NCBI GenBank assembly: GCA_937892085.1
Contig: CALAVD010000216.1
Coordinates: forward strand, 1-5,492
Direction of reading: 5' to 3'
From: an uncultured Prevotellaceae bacterium
Lineage (GTDB): Bacteria > Bacteroidota > Bacteroidia > Bacteroidales > Muribaculaceae
DNA: 5,492 nt
In this document: piece by piece, positions 1-4,126 of the stretch
How positions within the stretch are numbered: the stretch's first letter is position 1
Layout: each line of letters opens with the position of its first letter
Position numbers and translations under genes: made by a program
The notes under the pieces: generated by a model
What the model was told of the DNA's origin: nothing
What the model saw: only the letters and a program-made list of their open reading frames with translations
Databases searched by the model: none

Positions 1-1
1 G

Positions 2-376
2 CCCGTAGACCGTGAGAGCGCCTTCGAGGTGCTACTCGCCGAGAGCGAGAAGGAAGCTAAAGAGGCTGAGGAGGCTGCCGCCAAAGCCGAAGCCGAGAAG
101 CAAGCCGCAAAGGAGGCTAAAGAGGCCGAGAAACTGGCAAAAGAGGAGGCTAAGAAGAAAAGCAAACCTGGTTTCTGGAGCAAAGTGTGGAAAGCTATTG
201 TTACTGCCGTCACAGCGACCATCGCCACCATCCTCGGCACCAAGCTCTCTAACACTATCACCGGCAAGAAAGAGCGCAAGAGTTCGACTTCGGCAACTGG
301 CAAAATCGTCAAGAACGCCACCAGCGCCGCCACAAGAACCATCACCCGCGACATCCTCGGTAACCTGATTAAATAG
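2..376 (+). CDS. C-terminal end of a probable HerA-like / DUF853 ATPase (5' truncated by the window)
   Basis: The frame is open from the left edge to the TAG at 374-376, giving 124 residues, and no start is visible. It begins PVDRESAFEVLL, which resembles the 'DRESAYE' stretch near the end of DUF853 (YjgR-type, HerA-like) ATPases. A Glu/Lys/Ala-rich, probably coiled-coil segment of ~45 residues follows. Then comes a moderately hydrophobic stretch around WKAIVTAVTATIATILG, and a basic tail (TRTITRDILGNLIK) recalling the 'R.I.RGILG' ending of the family. The Walker motifs would lie upstream, so the ATPase assignment rests only on the tail. Members are cytoplasmic, poorly characterised P-loop proteins. 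The gene converges on the minus-strand dockerin-protein gene. A generic Lys/Glu/Ala-rich protein is the alternative. Confidence 0.6.
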   Translation, partial: PVDRESAFEVLLAESEKEAKEAEEAAAKAEAEKQAAKEAKEAEKLAKEEAKKKSKPGFWSKVWKAIVTAVTATIATILGTKLSNTITGKKERKSSTSATGKIVKNATSAATRTITRDILGNLIK

Positions 377-407
377 TTTTTTACTGACCACTAAAATAAA
401 TCAAATC

Positions 408-436
408 ATCCCCTGCGCCTTGCCGGTACAGGGGAT
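408..436. terminator. Hairpin between convergent genes, candidate bidirectional terminator
   Basis: A perfect 8-bp inverted repeat, ATCCCCTG at 408-415 and CAGGGGAT at 429-436, encloses a 13-base loop. It lies between the stop of the plus-strand gene (376) and the stop of the minus-strand gene (466). A T6 run (452-457) follows 15 bases downstream on the plus strand. On the minus strand a T-rich stretch (GATTTGATTTATTTT) follows closely. The position and the stem suit a shared terminator, but the plus-strand T run is farther away than in a classic intrinsic terminator. Confidence 0.5.
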
Positions 437-465
437 AATTCATGACGTGACTTTTTTAAAAAAAT

Positions 466-677
466 TTATTCTACACCCAATAACCGGTTGTAGATTGCGG
501 TAATGTCGGTGGAAGTGACTTCACCGTCGCCTGTCACATCAGAGGTCTCGTAGTAGGTCATGTCGCCAATGAGCAGGTAGTCGTACAGAGCGGTGATGTC
601 GGCAGCAGTGACTTCGCCATCACGATTCACGTCGCATGGGTCAGGCTCCACGACGAGGAAGTAGCTCATCACGTCGC
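466..677 (-). pseudogene. 3' part of the IS-split gene: dockerin-like C-terminal domain
   Basis: This is the downstream fragment of a secreted-protein gene cut by the IS630-family element; it ends at TAA 466-468. It carries two EF-hand-like dockerin repeats, DVNRDGEVTAAD and DVTGDGEVTSTD. Each has Asp at loop positions 1, 5 and 12 and is followed by an I-T-A-(L/I)-Y helix, the pattern of type I dockerins. In the reconstructed protein the two loops are residues 228-239 and 259-270 of 282. In clostridia, dockerins bind cohesins; in Bacteroidales, dockerin-like tails are common on secreted proteins and their partners are mostly unknown. Separated from its signal peptide, the fragment has no convincing start of its own (only GTG 672 or ATG 669) and is probably not made. 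Confidence 0.85.
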
Positions 678-679
678 TA

Positions 680-700
680 GTATTTTGTTACATCTAAAAC
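680..700 (+). repeat. Left terminal inverted repeat of the IS630-family element
   Basis: The 21 bases starting GTATTTTG match the reverse complement of the right end at 16 positions by hand alignment. The best-conserved core is GTTACATCTAA, against GTAACATCTAA at the other end. The TA target copy lies immediately to the left. Confidence 0.85.
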
Positions 701-731
701 TTTGATATTTGAAATATTTGTTGTACCTTTG
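701..731 (+). promoter_or_regulatory. Bacteroidota-type promoter of the transposase
   Basis: TTTG at 701-704 and TACCTTTG at 724-731 are separated by 19 bases. This fits the Bacteroidota consensus TTTG-N19/21-TAnnTTTG. The expected transcription start is about 735-739, only 7-11 bases before ATG 746 and ~16-20 bases before ATG 755. That spacing makes ATG 755 (MAKYRK) a reasonable alternative start for the transposase. Confidence 0.7.
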
Positions 732-745
732 CCGTTGTAATATAA

Positions 746-1926
746 ATGAAAACAATGGCAAAGTACAGGAAACTGAGAATATCGCTGACAGATGAGCAGC
801 GCAAGTCGTTAGAACAGATAGTAAGCAAGGGCGTTTCTGGTGCGATGGAAATCAGACGCGCTAACGTGTTGCTACTCGCCAATGAGGCTGGCGACAGGAA
901 GCGTCAGAAAGATGTGGTGATAGCCCGGATGCTCGGCATCACCGTCCAAGCCGTCCATGACATAAAGGCCAAGTTTTTGGACAGGAAGGATTCCGACAGG
1001 GAAGACCCGGCCAAGGGCATTCGCCGAAAGAAACGGGCGACTCCGCCAGTCCCTGCCAAGTGTACGGGTGATGTGGAGGCGAAGATTATTGCCATCGCCT
1101 GCGGCGCGCCCCCCGAAGGCCGTGGGCGCTGGACGCTCAGGCTCATATCAGAACGCGCCGTCGAGCTTGAAATAGTGGACTCCATATCACATGTGCAGGT
1201 GGGGCGCATTCTAAAAAAAACGAATTTAAGCCTCACTTGAAGAAGATGTGGTGTATACCGCCGCACCAGAACGCCGCTTTTGTGGCCCACATGGAGGATG
1301 TGCTTGAAGTGTACTCTCGCCCCTACAATCCCAAAAGGCCCGTGGTGTGCATGGACGAGCAACCGATAGAACTCCACTACGACTCGCGCGAGTCGATTGG
1401 ATTGTCCGCCAACAACCACACAAAGAAAGTGGACCACGAATATGTGAGGAACGGAACTTGTTGCGGTTTCATGTTCACTGAGCCGCTCGGATGCTGGCGG
1501 CGGGTCAGTATACTGGAGCACCGCCGCAAAAGCGACTGGGCAAACCAAATCAAGCAACTTGTGGATGAGGACTTCGCTGACGCAGAGAAAATCGTACTCG
1601 TTTGCGACAACTTGAACACCCACAACATATCGTCATTGTACGAGACATTTGAACCCGAGGAAGCAAGACGCATTTGGGAAAGACTTGAGTTGCACCACAC
1701 TCCAAAACATGGCTCTTGGCTTGATATGGCAGAGGTGGAACTTTCAGTATTCTCGCGCGAATGCCTTAACCGCAGAATTGGTGATGTGGAACTTCTTCGA
1801 CAAGAGGCAGCGGCATGGTGCCGAGACCGAAATTACCGCCAAAAAGGCATCGATTGGCAATTCACGGTTGGTGAGGCAAGAATTAAACTCAAGCATCTGT
1901 ACCCGGTGATAAAACTAAAGGATTAG
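746..1926 (+). CDS. IS630-family transposase, two overlapping frames joined by a -1 shift
   Basis: This DDE transposase cuts and joins the IS ends at TA targets. The first frame (746-1240) holds an N-terminal helix-turn-helix region around QKDVVIARMLGITVQAVHDI that would bind the inverted repeats. The second frame (read from 1219, stop 1924-1926) holds the catalytic domain. Its catalytic residues are Asp in VVCMDEQP, Asp in VLVCDNLNTHN and Glu in HGSWLDMAEVE (residues 40, 124 and 166 counted from TTG 1237). The frames overlap at an A8 run (1213-1220). A -1 step there gives ILKKNEFKPHLKKMW, the expected continuous sequence, and a product of about 393 residues from ATG 746. Without the shift only a DNA-binding half is made, with no catalytic residues. 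The second frame has no convincing start of its own. The stop codon lies inside the right inverted repeat. Confidence 0.9.
1213..1220 (+). other. A8 slippery run at the transposase frame junction
   Basis: In the first frame the codons read cta aaa aaa acg, so the heptamer is A-AAA-AAA. Slipping back one base gives aaa aaa aac gaa and enters the catalytic frame. An A9 run would give one uninterrupted frame. The site could act by -1 ribosomal slippage or by transcriptional slippage adding an A. It could equally be a simple one-base deletion that kills the element. Confidence 0.6.
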
Positions 1927-1940
1927 ATGTTACACACTAC
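1920..1940 (-). repeat. Right terminal inverted repeat of the IS630-family element
   Basis: On the minus strand it reads GTAGTGTGTAACATCTAATCC, 16 of 21 positions shared with the left end. It overlaps the end of the transposase frame (TAG 1924-1926) and is followed by the second TA target copy at 1941-1942. Confidence 0.85.
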
Positions 1941-2577
1941 TAGTGGCATTGCCGTTCTCGTCGAGCATAATGATGTCAACACGGTGGCGGCCGTAGCTCA
2001 AGCCGCTCACGTCGAGGTCGAGGTGGATGGCTTTGCCGTCAACCACGGTGCAGGTGTCGAACTGCGCCTCTCCACCGTCGAACGCCCAGGCGCAGCGCAT
2101 AGAGCGAGCCTCGGCAGGCAACGGGGCGCGAACAAACCAGCGGGTTGTCACGCCTGTCATGCTGCCGTCGCTGCTCATGGCAGCATAGTGCAGCGAGTGC
2201 ACACCTTCACTCAGGCCAGCCACGTCAATCTCAAGGATGCCGTTGGTCACTGGTGTCTCGTTTGACAAAAGGCTGTCTTCATCAAACCAGTAGTACCCTC
2301 TCAGCGTGGAGGGTGAGAGCTTTGCAAAATAGGCGATGCGGGGCGGAGTCCAGTCGCCTTTATCATCCTGCACCTGAATGCTGAACGTGTGAACGGTGCT
2401 CTCCAGAGCACTCACGTCAACGTTGAGATGCAGCGTGTTGCTGTTCATCGTGCCTGTAATGGCTTCGTCCTCATTGCGGTCGTACCAGTATCGGTAGTTA
2501 TAGCTCACGGCACTCGCACCAAGCCACATCGCCAGCATCACAAGCATCAAAGTTAAACGTTTTGTTTTCATACTCAT
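1930..2577 (-). pseudogene. 5' part of the IS-split gene: secreted protein with three ~60-residue modules
   Basis: The start is taken as ATG 2575-2577 (MSMKTKRL), or ATG 2569-2571, because a signal peptide follows directly (LTLMLVMLAMWLGASA, probable cleavage after residue 23). Longer upstream frames overlap the preceding gene and put junk before the signal. The mature part holds three similar modules, about residues 28-87, 93-151 and 161-221. Each has a Y/W-W/F-D start, a middle L-x-(L/I)-D-V-(S/A)-(A/G)-L-(S/E) strand with a nearby H, and a closing aromatic strand, suggesting tandem beta-sandwich repeats. The third module is interrupted after Thr212: the IS adds S-S-V and a stop, giving a 215-residue truncated product without the dockerin tail. 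It lies 13 bases after the beta-helix gene, so the two are probably one transcript. The function is unknown; a surface or extracellular role is inferred. Confidence 0.8.
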
Positions 2578-2590
2578 AAAGCGAACATTT

Positions 2591-3670
2591 TTATTGAGCA
2601 GGTTTAACCTCGACGTCAACACTGAGCTTGCCAGCAGGCGTGCTCTTCTCGGCAACAGTCAACTTCGTGATAATTGGGTGACTTGGGAATGGGTCGTAAG
2701 GCATCGAGCCACCATGCATGCCCACCTGGGTGCGGTCATTGCCGAGATAGGTGTTCGCAGCGGTAGTGGTCAATTCAAAAGTCTCGTATTCATTGTAGTT
2801 CTCGCCATTGAAAGTCTTGAAAATTGTGCTTAGGTCGCTAACAACAGTATTGGTATTGTTAGGAACATAATTCCCTGAACCATCATCATAGCCTAACACG
2901 TTGTCGAATATAGTGCCATTACCATTCTTGCCAACGCAATAATATACAAAGTTGGAACTTGGCAAATTGCCATTGATGTAATAAGTTCCGGTTGAAGTGT
3001 TAAATATAATACTATTATAAAAAGTTGAATTATATATAGCAAGAGGTCCATTAACACTACCAGCATGACTCCCTATAATTGAATTGACCACGTAGTAACT
3101 GATTGCACTATTTGAAGTAGAAGAAGTTGTTGCATCATAAATAAAGCTATTCACCACATTTAACTTTGTTCCAGGATTATTTAAAGATACAGCTCTCAAG
3201 CATCTGCAATTATAAAGATAGTTCTCAGTGTATCTTGTTGAATTATTAGGTTTAACATATAAAGCATCTGTGATAGTGCATTTATTTAGCTTTATATTGG
3301 TAGAATCCAAATTGACCTGAGCAGTAAAATAAATACCAGAGATGTTTACATTGTCTTTCCTAACATAGAAATAATCGTAGGTGCCAGATCCTTTTTTAAC
3401 GACAGTTTTCTCCACATTGTTGATAGTGTCAGCTACCATGCCTGCACCTTTAATGTTCACAGCTTTGGTAATAGTTATGGCATTAAAAACGCCACTTGAG
3501 AGAGTGATGTCATCGCCATCGGTTGCGGCATCCACGGCATCCTTTAACGCATCGGCTCCATAGAAGCACTTGACGTTGCCCTCGTGCGAGAGCGTGGCGG
3601 TTGGGGTTTGAGCGTTAGTTGCTGCCACTGCCACGAGCATGGCGGCAAAAAGTAATAATAATTTTTTCAT
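2591..3670 (-). CDS. Secreted beta-helix-like protein, function unknown
   Basis: This 360-residue protein starts at ATG 3668-3670, where a clear signal peptide begins (MKKLLLLFAAMLVAVAATNAQ, cleavage expected after NAQ or nearby). An in-frame extension up to TTG 3718 exists but would bury the signal and is rejected. The segment FYGADALKDAVDAATDGDDI with ITLSSGVFNAITITKAVNIKG is typical of right-handed parallel beta-helix proteins (pectate-lyase-like fold). Short N-rich repeats follow (ISGIYF, IKLNKCTIT, LNVVNSFIY, YVVNSIIG, IYNSTFYNSIIF). No catalytic residues of a polysaccharide lyase can be assigned, and no lipobox or dockerin is seen. The C-terminal part (PFPSHPIITKLTVAEKS) resembles a linker. 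It is first in an operon with the dockerin-type gene. The middle of the gene is markedly AT-rich. Confidence 0.8.
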   Translation of the reverse strand: MKKLLLLFAAMLVAVAATNAQTPTATLSHEGNVKCFYGADALKDAVDAATDGDDITLSSGVFNAITITKAVNIKGAGMVADTINNVEKTVVKKGSGTYDYFYVRKDNVNISGIYFTAQVNLDSTNIKLNKCTITDALYVKPNNSTRYTENYLYNCRCLRAVSLNNPGTKLNVVNSFIYDATTSSTSNSAISYYVVNSIIGSHAGSVNGPLAIYNSTFYNSIIFNTSTGTYYINGNLPSSNFVYYCVGKNGNGTIFDNVLGYDDGSGNYVPNNTNTVVSDLSTIFKTFNGENYNEYETFELTTTAANTYLGNDRTQVGMHGGSMPYDPFPSHPIITKLTVAEKSTPAGKLSVDVEVKPAQ

Positions 3671-3740
3671 GAATAAAAAAGTTTTGCTTGGCTCCCAGTC
3701 CCCAAAAGCCGTTTTCAATAAACAAGAAACGTGGAACTGC

Positions 3741-3891
3741 TATGCCATCTCTTCAAGTGAAGGTCCTAGGAAAACCTATGTATGAAAGAATATGGTAAAG
3801 CCTCCCCACGCTTATAGCAGGAGAATCGCTGTGCCATCATCTTGTCATACAACTGAAAATTTCCTAGGTTTCCACTTGCAAGATGAGCATA
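3741..3891. repeat. ~150-base long imperfect inverted repeat inside the leader
   Basis: The paired blocks, plus-strand coordinates, are TATGC 3741-3745 with GCATA 3887-3891, CATCT 3746-3750 with AGATG 3881-3885, CAAGTG 3754-3759 with CACTTG 3873-3878, CCTAGGAAA 3765-3773 with TTTCCTAGG 3860-3868, and TGTATGA 3779-3785 with TCATACA 3845-3851. All five are nested in order, with small bulges between them, so they form one long stem. No target-site duplication was found at the outer ends. The structure could be an RNA stem or a decayed MITE-like element. Confidence 0.75.
3766..3840 (-). CDS. Possible 24-residue leader peptide in the 5' leader (weak)
   Basis: ATG 3838-3840 opens a frame MMAQRFSCYKRGEALPYSFI, continuing for four residues to TAG 3766-3768. 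It is rich in Arg/Lys and aromatic residues and has no membrane segment. Its stop codon lies inside the CCTAGG arm of the long stem, so translation could open or block that stem. The same frame is open for 34 codons upstream without an ATG, which could also be chance. No ribosome-binding site is evident, although Bacteroidota rely little on one. Confidence 0.25.
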   Translation of the reverse strand: MMAQRFSCYKRGEALPYSFIHRFS

Positions 3892-3918
3892 ACGCTTCTT
3901 AAAAATCCTCGATGTGTC

Positions 3919-3934
3919 GCAAGCCTCTGCTTGC
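3919..3934 (-). promoter_or_regulatory. Hairpin at the 5' end of the operon transcript
   Basis: A perfect 6-bp stem, GCAAGC with GCTTGC, closes a 4-base loop. It begins at or within a base or two of the predicted transcription start, so the mRNA would start with this hairpin. Such 5'-terminal stems can protect mRNA from decay; that role is inferred here. Confidence 0.55.
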
Positions 3935-3939
3935 CGTTG

Positions 3940-3970
3940 CAAAGATAAAACAAATTCTCAACATTACAAA
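3940..3970 (-). promoter_or_regulatory. Bacteroidota-type promoter of the secreted-protein operon
   Basis: Read on the minus strand, TTTG (plus coordinates 3967-3970) and TATCTTTG (3940-3947) are separated by exactly 19 bases. This is a full match to the Bacteroidota consensus TTTG-N19/21-TAnnTTTG. Transcription should start near 3933-3936 and run leftward through the leader into the beta-helix gene and the split dockerin gene. Confidence 0.8.
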
Positions 3971-3993
3971 ACTAAATCAAAAAAAAATCTCAG

Positions 3994-4046
3994 ACGATTA
4001 AAAAACGATTAAAAACTATGGTTAGTTATTAGTCGTTTTTTATCGT
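3994..4046. repeat. AT-rich dyad with an 11-base tandem repeat between the divergent promoters
   Basis: ACGATTAAAAA occurs twice head to tail (3994-4004 and 4005-4015). The stretch 3994-4011 is complementary to 4030-4046 (TAGTCGTTTTTTATCGT) with one bulged base and one G-T wobble, leaving an 18-base loop. It lies upstream of both the minus-strand operon promoter and the dnaG promoter. A protein-binding site or a cruciform-forming sequence is possible; no T run placed for a terminator serves either gene. Confidence 0.6.
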
Positions 4047-4087
4047 TTGACATAATTAGAGTAATTTAGTGAAATTTTGTGGTTCTA

Positions 4088-4121
4088 TTTGTTATGGTTT
4101 TAAGAATTTGACGTAACTTTG
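4088..4121 (+). promoter_or_regulatory. Probable dnaG promoter giving a leaderless or near-leaderless mRNA
   Basis: TAACTTTG at 4114-4121 is a good -7 element. A TTTG at 4088-4091 lies 22 bases upstream, one to three bases more than usual. The -7 element ends only 5 bases before the dnaG ATG (4127), so transcription would start at or next to the start codon. Confidence 0.6.
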
Positions 4122-4126
4122 TGGTC

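Larger units (their letters stand above)
680..1940 (+). mobile_element. IS630-family insertion sequence, 1261 bp, flanked by TA duplication
   Basis: The ends are imperfect inverted repeats, and the element is flanked by TA at 678-679 and 1941-1942 inside CTAG (677-680 and 1940-1943). IS630-family and Tc1/mariner elements duplicate TA, and IS630 itself favours CTAG. The only gene is a DDE transposase. Deleting 680-1940 with one TA fuses the two halves of the surrounding minus-strand gene in frame (...GNAT-S-DVMSYF...), which fixes the element ends independently of the repeats. No cargo gene is present. The minus-strand reading frame entering the right end meets a TAA at 1930-1932, so the host protein is cut short there. 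Confidence 0.93.
3671..3935 (-). promoter_or_regulatory. Long structured 5' leader of the secreted-protein operon
   Basis: From the predicted transcription start near 3933-3936 to ATG 3670 lie about 265 untranslated bases, unusually long for a Bacteroidales gene. The leader contains a hairpin at its 5' end (3919-3934) and a long-range hairpin with arms of ~30 bases (3741-3891). It does not match a riboswitch class that I recognise. Candidate roles are mRNA stabilisation, control of translation, or an attenuator. The leader may also exist in several copies in the genome, in front of other surface-protein genes; that cannot be tested here. Confidence 0.55.

Noticed and set aside
12..391. Alternative plus and minus open frames over the DUF853-like tail
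   Set aside because: They are extreme in Arg/Pro/Leu/Ser and have no domain; the frame ending at 376 has the family-like ending and a plausible coiled coil.
1237..1239. TTG as an independent start for the catalytic half of the transposase
   Set aside because: Protein similarity to the normal family sequence continues upstream through KKNEFKPH, which requires a frame join at the A8 run, not a new start.
904..1623. 239-residue minus-strand open frame inside the IS element
   Set aside because: It lies opposite both transposase frames, whose DDE and helix-turn-helix motifs are clear, and has no recognisable domain; it is an antisense shadow.
1927..2384. Plus-strand open frames of 112 and 79 residues over the split gene
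   Set aside because: They are antisense to the signal-peptide and repeat-module frame, with no motif and no promoter.
3671..3718. Extended N-terminus of the beta-helix protein from TTG 3718
   Set aside because: It would place 16 residues before an ideal signal peptide that begins at ATG 3670; the stretch is better read as leader RNA.
3671..3935. Known riboswitch (cobalamin, TPP or similar) in the leader
   Set aside because: No class-specific conserved motif could be identified by eye, and the downstream genes are not metabolic or transport genes of those regulons.
3994..4015. CRISPR-like or iteron array
   Set aside because: There are only two 11-base copies, directly abutting with no spacers, and no cas or rep gene is in the window.
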